Positions 14,947 through 22,566 of a stretch of DNA of 56,032 bases are shown piece by piece; position 1 is the first letter of the stretch; each line of letters begins with the position of its first letter. This DNA comes from Flavobacterium muglaense (GTDB lineage Bacteria > Bacteroidota > Bacteroidia > Flavobacteriales > Flavobacteriaceae): positions 1 to 56,032 of the forward strand of contig NZ_JACRUK010000022.1 in NCBI RefSeq assembly GCF_014305155.1, read 5' to 3'. The position numbers and the translations under genes are program-made. The notes under the pieces were generated by a model that was given only the letters and a program-made list of their open reading frames with translations, was not told where the DNA came from and did no database searches.

Positions 14947-15960
14947 ATGAAAGCCATCGGATTCAAACAATCACTGCCAATATTAGACGCTAACAGCTTT
15001 ATCGCCTTCGAAACTGAAAAACCAACTCCATCAGGTTTTGATTTATTAGTAAAAATAGCGGCTATCTCAGTAAACCCAGTCGATTTTAAAATTAGAGAAA
15101 GTGCTGCTAAAGACACTGTACTTGAAACTCCAAAAATTATTGGTTGGGATGCAGTAGGAACTGTGGAGGCAGTAGGAGATACAACCTCAAAATTCAAAGT
15201 TGGAGACCAAGTATATTATGCTGGAGACCTAACTAGAAGTGGTAGCAATGCAGAATATCAGTTGATTGACGAACGCATCGTAGGACACAAACCTAAAAAT
15301 TTAAGTATTGCCGAGGCTGCAGCGATTCCTTTGACAGGATTAACAGCTTACGAATCACTTTTTGACCGTATAAAAGTGAATCCAGAAACCGACAAAGGAA
15401 AAACAGTTTTAATATTAGCAGGAGCTGGCGGAGTAGGATCTATGGCAATTCAATTAGCTAAGAAAATAGGAAACCTTACCGTTATTGCAACTGCTTCTCG
15501 TGAAGATTCCGTTCAATGGTGTAAAGATTTAGGTGCTGATTTTGTAATTAATCACCACAATCTAAAAGAAGAGCTAGAGAAAATTGGCCATAGCCAAGTG
15601 AACTATATTTTGGACTATGTAGACCTAGAGGGATACTGGGATACGATGGCCGAAATCATCAAACCTCAAGGACATATTGTTTCAATTACAGAAAGTAGTA
15701 AACCATTAAACCTAAACATACTTAAAGCAAAAAGTGTTACTTTTTCTTGGGAATTGATGTACACGCGTTCGATGTTTGGTACTGAAGATATCGAGAGACA
15801 GCATTTTATCTTGAATACTATTGCAGATCTACTAGATGCGGGAACTATCAAAACGACTTTGACAACGACTCTAGAAGGATTTACTGTTGATAATTTGAAA
15901 AAAGCACACCAAATGCAGGAATCTGGAAAAACTATTGGTAAAACAGTAATTAAGTATTAA
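14947..15960 (+). CDS. MDR-family quinone reductase/zinc-type alcohol dehydrogenase-like protein
   Basis: The 337-residue product is a medium-chain dehydrogenase/reductase. It has an N-terminal GroES-like domain (about residues 1-130: VNPVDFKIRESAA, IIGWDAVGTVEAVG) and a Rossmann domain with AGAGGVGSMAIQLAKK and ATASREDSVQW, which favours NADPH. The structural-zinc Cys cluster of true alcohol dehydrogenases is absent, as in the quinone-reductase branch (annotated zinc-type alcohol dehydrogenase-like). It probably reduces quinones or enals. It shares its promoter block with the propeller/ABM operon, which supports a common response. Confidence 0.9.
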   Translation: MKAIGFKQSLPILDANSFIAFETEKPTPSGFDLLVKIAAISVNPVDFKIRESAAKDTVLETPKIIGWDAVGTVEAVGDTTSKFKVGDQVYYAGDLTRSGSNAEYQLIDERIVGHKPKNLSIAEAAAIPLTGLTAYESLFDRIKVNPETDKGKTVLILAGAGGVGSMAIQLAKKIGNLTVIATASREDSVQWCKDLGADFVINHHNLKEELEKIGHSQVNYILDYVDLEGYWDTMAEIIKPQGHIVSITESSKPLNLNILKAKSVTFSWELMYTRSMFGTEDIERQHFILNTIADLLDAGTIKTTLTTTLEGFTVDNLKKAHQMQESGKTIGKTVIKY

Positions 15961-16006
15961 TATATCAAATCGGTTTCGAATTAAAAACAAACGTTTTTCA
16001 ACTCAA

Positions 16007-16111
16007 ATGCAACAGCAGGAATATCGAGAATTGGTTACGGAAAACGGGATCATTTTCGATATTTCTATTCAATTATTTAGTCAAAACAAGAATACACATC
16101 AATATGAATAA
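16007..16111 (+). CDS. possible 34-codon leader reading frame
   Basis: An ATG at 16007 opens a 34-codon frame (MQQQEYRELVTENG...KNTHQYE) that overlaps the cupin start codon by 8 bases. The composition looks protein-like and is less AT-rich than the flanks. It could be a leader peptide coupling translation to the cupin gene, a remnant of a lost gene, or chance. Confidence 0.25.
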   Translation: MQQQEYRELVTENGIIFDISIQLFSQNKNTHQYE

Positions 16112-16589
16112 CATCTCAAAAATAAAAGTATTCGGTTTTTTACTCTTTGGAACATCTTTTTTTACAGTTTGCAGTGCACAGACTGCACCACAAAAAGAAG
16201 CCTTAACATCAAAGTCAGAAGTGCAACATTTTGATTTTGACAACATGAAATCCGAAACCATTTCAGAAGGTATTAGTCGTAAATGGTTTCATGGAGACAA
16301 AGGACAAATGACTATTTTCAATTTAGATAAAGACGCTCACATTCCCTGGCATAAACATCCAAACGAACAAATTACCTACATTTTGTCGGGTAAGGTAAAG
16401 ATCAAAACCATCATTAATAGCAAAGAAGAGTTTGTGATAGTTTCCGCTGGTGAAGTGATTGTTTTTCCAGAAAATGTACCCCATGAATTTTGGGCTTTAG
16501 AAAAAACAGTCGATTTAGATGTGCATGTTCCTGTACGCCAGGATTGGTTATCTAAAGAGTTACCAGAGTATTTAAAAAAAAGCAAATAA
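16104..16589 (+). CDS. exported cupin-domain protein
   Basis: The 161-residue product has a Sec signal (about residues 8-27, ending VCSAQT) and one RmlC-like cupin domain. Metal ligands are visible: His83 and His85 in WHKHPNEQ, Glu88, and the second-motif His in VPHEFWAL, with ILSGKVKI between the two motifs. It resembles small exported cupins often found with quinone-related oxidoreductases. It overlaps the following gene's leader: only one base separates its stop from the ATG at 16591, so the two are translationally coupled. The ligand or reaction is unknown. Confidence 0.88.
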   Translation: MNNISKIKVFGFLLFGTSFFTVCSAQTAPQKEALTSKSEVQHFDFDNMKSETISEGISRKWFHGDKGQMTIFNLDKDAHIPWHKHPNEQITYILSGKVKIKTIINSKEEFVIVSAGEVIVFPENVPHEFWALEKTVDLDVHVPVRQDWLSKELPEYLKKSK

Positions 16590-16590
16590 T

Positions 16591-17697
16591 ATGAAAAATA
16601 TTAAATTCTTATTCGTTTTAATCACATCAGTGATGTCGATACAAGCACAAAATACAATAACTGAAGCCGAAGTTTTTACAACTACAGATCAGGCTGTTGG
16701 TAATATTACGTTTACCAATAATGGAGATTTAGTATACAGCCATCATCCGTTTTTTAGTCCTGAAATTAGAGTGGTTAAGTATGATCAAAAAACAAATACA
16801 ACCAGTCCATTTCCAAATTTAGAGTGGAACACGCCAAGAGCAACGGATGATAATTATCTAAGTAATGTTTTAGGCATTAGAAATGATAAAAACGGAATTA
16901 TTTGGATCTTAGATATGGCCCAACGTGATAATGTGACGCCTAAAATTGTAGGTTGGAATACGCATACCAATTCATTAGAACGTATTTACTATTTACCAAA
17001 ATCTGCTGTACCAGCCATAGCACAACCCAATGATATGGTGGTAGATACAAAACACGGTTATTTCATTATTGCAGATGAAGATATTGGTAATGGTGGCGAT
17101 GGTACCAAAGCAGCTTTCATTCTAGTTGATATGAAAACAGGAATTACACGTCGCGTTTTAGAAGACACCCGCACTACTTTACCTGAAAACACGCCTACGG
17201 TGATTAATGGAAAGCACTTAGCCGTAAACGGTGTAGATTTGTTGATTGGTAATGACGGAATTACAGCCGATGCCAATTTTAATTATATTTACTATGGCCC
17301 ATTAAACGGTACAAAAATCTATAGAATTAAAACGGTAGATTTAGTGAATCATGATTTTACAGATACCGAATTAGACTCTAAAATCGAAACGTATTCAGAC
17401 AAGCCTAATAATGGAGGAATGTCTATTGACAAAGAGGGAAATTTATATTCAACGGCTTTGGAAACCAAAAGTGTAGCAGTAGTTTTAGCAAAAGACCGAA
17501 GCGTACATACCATGATAAAGGATGATAACTTAGTTTGGCCAGATGGCGTTAGTTACAACCACGTAGACGGTTATATGTACGTATCTGCAGCTCAAGTTAA
17601 CAGAGGCGCTGTATTTAATGATGGTAAAGATTTGTCTACAAAACCATTTTTCATTTTCAGATTTAAACCTATTGCAACAGGGGTTTCTTTTAGATAA
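16591..17697 (+). CDS. royal-jelly/yellow-type propeller protein, paralogue 2
   Basis: The 368-residue product has a signal peptide (about residues 1-19, SIQAQN) and the same royal-jelly/yellow propeller as the 12326 gene, with landmarks NGIIWILDMAQRD, FIIADEDIGNGGDGTKAAFI, YIYYGPLNGTKIYRI, GMSIDKEGNLYSTAL and WPDGVSYNHVDGYMYVSAAQ. It has an extra insertion before the GPLNG blade. It is coupled to the exported cupin, so the two probably act together outside the cytoplasm. A terminator follows at 17723. Confidence 0.88.
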   Translation: MKNIKFLFVLITSVMSIQAQNTITEAEVFTTTDQAVGNITFTNNGDLVYSHHPFFSPEIRVVKYDQKTNTTSPFPNLEWNTPRATDDNYLSNVLGIRNDKNGIIWILDMAQRDNVTPKIVGWNTHTNSLERIYYLPKSAVPAIAQPNDMVVDTKHGYFIIADEDIGNGGDGTKAAFILVDMKTGITRRVLEDTRTTLPENTPTVINGKHLAVNGVDLLIGNDGITADANFNYIYYGPLNGTKIYRIKTVDLVNHDFTDTELDSKIETYSDKPNNGGMSIDKEGNLYSTALETKSVAVVLAKDRSVHTMIKDDNLVWPDGVSYNHVDGYMYVSAAQVNRGAVFNDGKDLSTKPFFIFRFKPIATGVSFR

Positions 17698-17722
17698 TTC
17701 TAAATTCATTACTATAATATAT

Positions 17723-17751
17723 AAAAGCCTCTTTAATAGTGGCTTTTTTGT
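17723..17751 (+). terminator. intrinsic terminator
   Basis: AAAAGCC pairs with GGCTTTT and a T-run follows. It ends the cupin/propeller unit. Confidence 0.8.
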
Positions 17752-17940
17752 TTTTAAAAAAATAGTTATAAAGTAAATAAAAGTAACTACCATAGGTTTT
17801 TTTAAACAATTAGCTAATAATCATGACTTTTAGATGATTGCTACTGATACATCTCAAAATATTAGGAATTTATAATCATTAGAAAATCGATTATTCGACA
17901 TTCATTTTTTAATTTTAACCTTAATACTAATACAGAAATA

Positions 17941-19308
17941 ATGGAAAATACAATCATAATAAATCCGGTAACGGGAGAAAAAATAGCCGAATACAATAGA
18001 ATTACTATCGACCAGGTCCAAGAAAAAATAAACCAATCTAATACAACTTATGCTTCTTGGAAACAAAAAAGTTATAAAGAGCGTGCTGCTTTCATGCACA
18101 AGCTAGCCGATATTCTTGATGAAAACAAAGAAGAATATGCTCAGCTTGCTACGCAAGAAATGGGTAAAGTAATAGGGCAATCTCGCAAAGAAATAGAAAA
18201 ATGTGCACTTGTTTGCAGGTATTACGCTGATAATACCGAAGCTTTACTTAAAGACGAAATAGTTAAGACAGAAGCAACCAAAAGCTATGTAACCTTTCAG
18301 CCAATTGGAGTAGTACTAGCCGTTATGCCTTGGAATTTTCCGTTTTACCAAGTAATTCGTTTTGCTGCTCCCGCTTTAATGGCGGGGAATACAGCTGTTT
18401 TAAAACACGCTTCTAATGTGCAAGGTTGTGCACTCGCGCTAGAGCAAGCTTTTGAAAAAGCAAGTTTCCCTGAAGGGACTTTTACAAATTTAAATATCGA
18501 TTCTAAATTAGTAAAAGCGGTTATAGAAGACAAAAACATCGTTGCGATCACCTTAACCGGTAGTGATCCTGCGGGTCGTTCTGTTGCATCTATTGCTGGT
18601 CAGAATCTGAAGAAAACCGTTATGGAACTGGGCGGCAGTGATGCTTATATTGTTCTTGATGACGTTGATTTAGAAAAAGCTACAACCCTTGCCACTTTGG
18701 GACGTTTACAAAACAACGGACAAACTTGTATTGCAGCCAAACGTTTTGTAGTACTAGATGCTATATATGACGAATTCCTTGCCCTTTTTACTAAAAAAAT
18801 GAAAGCAGCTAAAATGGGTGCACCTACTGATACCGATTCGTACTATGGGCCTATGGCGCGCATTGATTTGCGTGACGAACTGCACGAACAAGTTTTAAAA
18901 ACCATTTCACAAGGCGGTAAATTGGTTTTAGGAGGCGAAATTCCAGATCAGAAAGGAGCTTATTATCCTGCAACGATTCTCGCTGATTTAAAACCGGGAA
19001 TGGAAGCTTTTGATACTGAATTATTTGGTCCAGTAGCATCAGTGATTCGTGCAAAAGATGACGATGATGCTATTGCATTAGCTAATAATTCCCAATACGG
19101 TTTGGGATCAGGGGTGTTGACAAGCAATAATGAGCGTGGTGAAAAAATTGCATTACAACTCGAAGCCGGAAGTAGTTTTGTTAATAAATTGGTCGTTTCT
19201 GATCCTCGTTTGCCGTTTGGAGGAGTAAAAAATAGCGGTTACGGTAGAGAGCTAGCAGCTTACGGAATTCGTGAGTTTGTCAATACTAAAACCATTTGGA
19301 TAGATTAA
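17941..19308 (+). CDS. NAD(P)-dependent succinate-semialdehyde dehydrogenase-type enzyme
   Basis: The 455-residue product is an aldehyde dehydrogenase of the short succinate-semialdehyde type. Visible landmarks are the catalytic Glu229 in VMELGGSDAY, Cys263 in NNGQTCIAAKRF, VMPWNFPFYQVIR and the C-terminal PFGGVKNSGYGRE. The length matches the Flavobacteriaceae GabD-like group. Neither a GABA transaminase nor other GABA genes are adjacent. The context (MDR reductase, second aldehyde dehydrogenase, AraC regulators) suggests a general aldehyde-clearing role, although a GabD function is possible. Confidence 0.9.
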   Translation: MENTIIINPVTGEKIAEYNRITIDQVQEKINQSNTTYASWKQKSYKERAAFMHKLADILDENKEEYAQLATQEMGKVIGQSRKEIEKCALVCRYYADNTEALLKDEIVKTEATKSYVTFQPIGVVLAVMPWNFPFYQVIRFAAPALMAGNTAVLKHASNVQGCALALEQAFEKASFPEGTFTNLNIDSKLVKAVIEDKNIVAITLTGSDPAGRSVASIAGQNLKKTVMELGGSDAYIVLDDVDLEKATTLATLGRLQNNGQTCIAAKRFVVLDAIYDEFLALFTKKMKAAKMGAPTDTDSYYGPMARIDLRDELHEQVLKTISQGGKLVLGGEIPDQKGAYYPATILADLKPGMEAFDTELFGPVASVIRAKDDDDAIALANNSQYGLGSGVLTSNNERGEKIALQLEAGSSFVNKLVVSDPRLPFGGVKNSGYGRELAAYGIREFVNTKTIWID

Positions 19309-19435
19309 GGCATAACTTTACAAACCAACTCGGTTATTTTATTAGCGAAAGAAAAAATTAGAGCCATTTTAACAAAATCGAGCGTTATTAATACATTTAT
19401 TTTTAGTAAGTTTATATTTCATATACACAACAAAG

Positions 19436-20353
19436 ATGAATCGTACTTTAATAAACCCGCCACATTTATCGAATGAAAAATCGCTAAAAACTTTAGTCGA
19501 AAACAGAACGGTTTACAATTTAAATCATTGTGAATTGAATCTGTTTGAAACCTATAAGACAACCGAGTTAGTTCCATTAAAATTCAATGATTTAGTAGTA
19601 ACAAGTATGTTAAGAGGCAAAAAAGTCATGCATCTTTTTGATGATCCTTGCTTTGAATATTTACCGGGTGAAACTGTTATGATTCCATCTAATGTCGAAA
19701 TGAAAATTGATTTTCCAGAAGCATCAAAAAACAATCCTACGCAATGCTTGGCTTTGGCTATTGAACAGCAAAAAATAAACCATACATTGGATTTTTTGAA
19801 CGAAAGATATCCAAAGGAAGGAAACAAGCAGTTTTGGCAATTGAATTATCAAAATTATTATTTCTACAATAATGTAGAATTAGCTACAACTATTAACAAA
19901 TTGATCAAGGAATGCATGAGTACTTCGGTTACCAAAGATGTTTTGGCTGATTTGACTTTGCAGGAATTATTGATCCGCATTATACAAACACAAACTGCAA
20001 AGTCCATAGACGATGGTTTGTATGCCGACCCCAATTCTCCAATCACTCCTGTTTTAGATTACATCAGACTAAACATTAGAGAAAATATTAGCTTGAAAAA
20101 CTTAAGCGACAAAGCATGCATGAGCACGACTTCTTTTTACCGTTATTTTAAAAAAGAGCTGGGTATGAGTCCCATTGAGTTTGTGATCAATGAAAAAATT
20201 AGATGTGCAAAACAATTATTAAAAAACCCTACGATACAAATTAATGAAGTCTGTCATTTAGCAGGATTCGACAACAGTAATTACTTTATTCGATTGTTTA
20301 AAAAACACGAAGGAATTACCCCAAAACAGTACCAATTATTATATGTCAATTGA
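19436..20353 (+). CDS. AraC-family regulator with AraC-type N-terminal domain
   Basis: The 305-residue product has an N-terminal sensor domain of the AraC_N type (about residues 30-170, including FEYLPGETVMIPSNVEMKID) and a C-terminal double helix-turn-helix (from about residue 205: ISLKNLSDKACMSTTSFYRYF and NEVCHLAGFDNSNYFIRLFKKH). It converges with a DUF779 gene that stops 1 base away and is near an ExaC-type aldehyde dehydrogenase. This regulator, DUF779 and aldehyde dehydrogenase set recurs in Bacteroidota, so it is the likely controller of the aldehyde dehydrogenase. Confidence 0.93.
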   Translation: MNRTLINPPHLSNEKSLKTLVENRTVYNLNHCELNLFETYKTTELVPLKFNDLVVTSMLRGKKVMHLFDDPCFEYLPGETVMIPSNVEMKIDFPEASKNNPTQCLALAIEQQKINHTLDFLNERYPKEGNKQFWQLNYQNYYFYNNVELATTINKLIKECMSTSVTKDVLADLTLQELLIRIIQTQTAKSIDDGLYADPNSPITPVLDYIRLNIRENISLKNLSDKACMSTTSFYRYFKKELGMSPIEFVINEKIRCAKQLLKNPTIQINEVCHLAGFDNSNYFIRLFKKHEGITPKQYQLLYVN

Positions 20354-20354
20354 T

Positions 20355-20729
20355 TTATTCAATATATGTCAAAGGTGTTAAATTTTCCATTTCTTCGGGG
20401 GAAAAAATACGGTATTCGATTTGAAACGTTTTTTTCAAAGGCGTTTCTAGTGAAAATCCTCCTACTCCAAAAGCATCAATTACTTTTAAGGTAAAATGTG
20501 CGTTTTTCCAATATTCGAACAAATCCTTGTCAACCCAAAATTCAGTTTCTTCAACAGTACCAATGCATACATCTCCCATCCTTTGATAAAAACCTCCTTT
20601 TTCAAAACATTGCGGCTGCGTACCCTCGCAACAGCCACCAGCTTGATAAAACATTAAATCACCGTGCTTTTCTTTTAATAATTTAATTAATTCTATTGCT
20701 TCAGTAGTAGCATCTATTCGTTTTGTCAT
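20355..20729 (-). CDS. DUF779 family protein
   Basis: The 124-residue product matches DUF779: a short helical start, the Cys motif QAGGCCEGTQPQC at about residues 30-42 and a C-terminal FSLETPLKKTFQIEYRIF. DUF779 genes are regularly linked with aldehyde dehydrogenases of the ExaC/AcoD type. Here it follows the dehydrogenase in the same orientation, separated by a 68-base gap containing a terminator-like hairpin. The Cys cluster suggests metal or thiol chemistry, but the role is not established. Confidence 0.92.
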   Translation of the reverse strand: MTKRIDATTEAIELIKLLKEKHGDLMFYQAGGCCEGTQPQCFEKGGFYQRMGDVCIGTVEETEFWVDKDLFEYWKNAHFTLKVIDAFGVGGFSLETPLKKTFQIEYRIFSPEEMENLTPLTYIE

Positions 20730-20749
20730 TTTTTTTATTTAAAATAAAA

Positions 20750-20774
20750 CCTGACAAATTATAAATCTGTCAGG
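20750..20774 (-). terminator. intercistronic hairpin between the aldehyde dehydrogenase and DUF779 genes
   Basis: CCTGACA pairs with TGTCAGG around an AT-rich loop, and on the reverse strand it is followed by TTTTATTTT. It may partly terminate the dehydrogenase transcript or stabilise its 3-prime end, giving less DUF779 than dehydrogenase. Confidence 0.6.
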
Positions 20775-20797
20775 CCTTAAGATTAACCAACTATTTT

Positions 20798-22303
20798 CTA
20801 AAAGAAACCTAATTTATTTTTATCGTACGAAATCAACATGTTTTTCGTTTGACGGTAATGACCTAGCATCATTTTGTGATTTTCACGACCAATTCCGGAT
20901 TGTTTGTATCCCCCAAATGGAGCACCAGCTGGATATGAATGATACTGATTAACCCAAACACGACCGGCTTGAATTGCTCTAGGAATTTGATAAATTTCAT
21001 GCGCATCACGTGTCCATACACCTGCACCTAAGCCGTACATGGTGTCATTTGCAATAGCGATTGCCTCCTCGGTAGTTTTAAAAGTAGTTACAGCTAAAAC
21101 TGGTCCGAAAATTTCTTCTTGAAAGATTCTCATTTTATTATTCCCTTTAAAAAGCGTAGGTTGAATGTAGTAACCACCATCCAAATCGCCTCCAAAATGA
21201 TTCGCATCACCACCAATCAACAACTCAGCACCTTCTTCTTTCCCTAATTTAATATAGGACATGATTTTTTCTTTTTGAACCAATGAAGCTTGCGCACCCA
21301 TCATCACCGTTCTATCTAATGGATTCCCTACTTTGATAGCTCCTGTACGCTCAATCACTCTCGCGATAAATTTTTCATAAATATCCTCATGCACCAATAA
21401 TCGTGACGGGCATGTACAAATTTCGCCTTGGTTCAATGCAAACATTACAGCACCTTCAACCGCTTTATCAAAAAATTCATCATCCGCATCTCCTACTGAT
21501 TTCATAAAAACATTAGGTGACTTCCCTCCTAGTTCCAGCGTAACCGGAATAATATTTTCGGTTGCGTATTGCATTACTAAACGTCCAGTTGTTGTAGAAC
21601 CTGTAAATGCAGCTTTAGACACTTTTTTATTCGTAACCAAAGCTCGTCCTAATTCGGCTCCAAAACCATTAACAATATTGACAACTCCTGGAGGCAAAAT
21701 ATCTCCTATTAACTCCATAAGAACTAAAATCGAGATTGGGGTACTTTCTGCTGGTTTTAAAACTACGGTATTTCCCGCGGCTAAAGCTGGTGCGAGCTTC
21801 CATACTGCCATCAGTATTGGGAAATTCCATGGTATTATTTGAGCAATCACTCCTAATGGCTCACTTAAAGCAATAGATACTGTTTGTGAATCTAGTTCGG
21901 CAATAGAGCTTTCTTCCGCTCGTATTACACCTGCAAAATATCGAAAATGATCAATGGCCAAAGGAATATCTGCCGCCAATGTTTCGCGAATCGCTTTTCC
22001 ATTATCTACCGTTTCTACGGTTGCAATATATTCAAGATTATCCTCCATAACTTGCGCAATTTTATTCAATAAATTACTGCGCTCTGTTACCGATGTTTTT
22101 CCCCAAGTTTGAAATGCTTCATACGCTTTATCTACTGCAAGATCTAAATCCACCTTCGTAGAATGTGCTGCTCTTGTAAAAACTTTTCCATCAATTGGTG
22201 ATACAACATCAAAATATTGTCCACCAATAGGAGGTACAAAATCACCTCCAATATAATTATCATACGTTGCCTTAAAAACGGGTCTTTTTACTATGTTACT
22301 CAT
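20798..22303 (-). CDS. aldehyde dehydrogenase (ExaC/AldA type)
   Basis: The 501-residue product is an NAD(P)-dependent aldehyde dehydrogenase of the ExaC/AcoD/acetaldehyde-dehydrogenase-II group. Glu257 lies in [10 protein letters not shown] and the nucleophile Cys296 in GEICTCPSR, with a second Cys at 298 as usual in this group. [14 protein letters not shown] and [13 protein letters not shown] are present. It oxidises acetaldehyde or chloroacetaldehyde-like substrates to acids. It is the first gene of a unit with DUF779. A reverse-strand TAAATTTG lies at 22325-22332, a plausible -7 box. Confidence 0.92.
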   Translation of the reverse strand: MSNIVKRPVFKATYDNYIGGDFVPPIGGQYFDVVSPIDGKVFTRAAHSTKVDLDLAVDKAYEAFQTWGKTSVTERSNLLNKIAQVMEDNLEYIATVETVDNGKAIRETLAADIPLAIDHFRYFAGVIRAEESSIAELDSQTVSIALSEPLGVIAQIIPWNFPILMAVWKLAPALAAGNTVVLKPAESTPISILVLMELIGDILPPGVVNIVNGFGAELGRALVTNKKVSKAAFTGSTTTGRLVMQYATENIIPVTLELGGKSPNVFMKSVGDADDEFFDKAVEGAVMFALNQGEICTCPSRLLVHEDIYEKFIARVIERTGAIKVGNPLDRTVMMGAQASLVQKEKIMSYIKLGKEEGAELLIGGDANHFGGDLDGGYYIQPTLFKGNNKMRIFQEEIFGPVLAVTTFKTTEEAIAIANDTMYGLGAGVWTRDAHEIYQIPRAIQAGRVWVNQYHSYPAGAPFGGYKQSGIGRENHKMMLGHYRQTKNMLISYDKNKLGFF

Positions 22304-22537
22304 ACTCTATAAATTTTAATTTATCAAATTTACCTTTCCAATTATCAAATAGATAGCACTATTCATTCAGTTAATAGCATAAAATTTCCACATTCGTTTT
22401 TTTAACATATTATTACTACTTAATTCGTAAATAATTAAGTTTAAAAATAAAAAATCAGCATTTTTAAAGCATTCACACCGAGAAAATAAAGTGCCAAAAA
22501 ACCAAAAAAATTGTTTCTTACTACAAACTGCAATCCT

Positions 22538-22545
22538 TATATTTG
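22538..22545 (+). promoter_or_regulatory. -7 promoter element of pheT
   Basis: TATATTTG matches TAnnTTTG perfectly, 21 bases before the start codon. A TTG at 22511-22513 is a possible -33 element but is spaced 24 bases away, which is long. Confidence 0.6.
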
Positions 22546-22566
22546 CAACCTTATTAAAAATGACAG

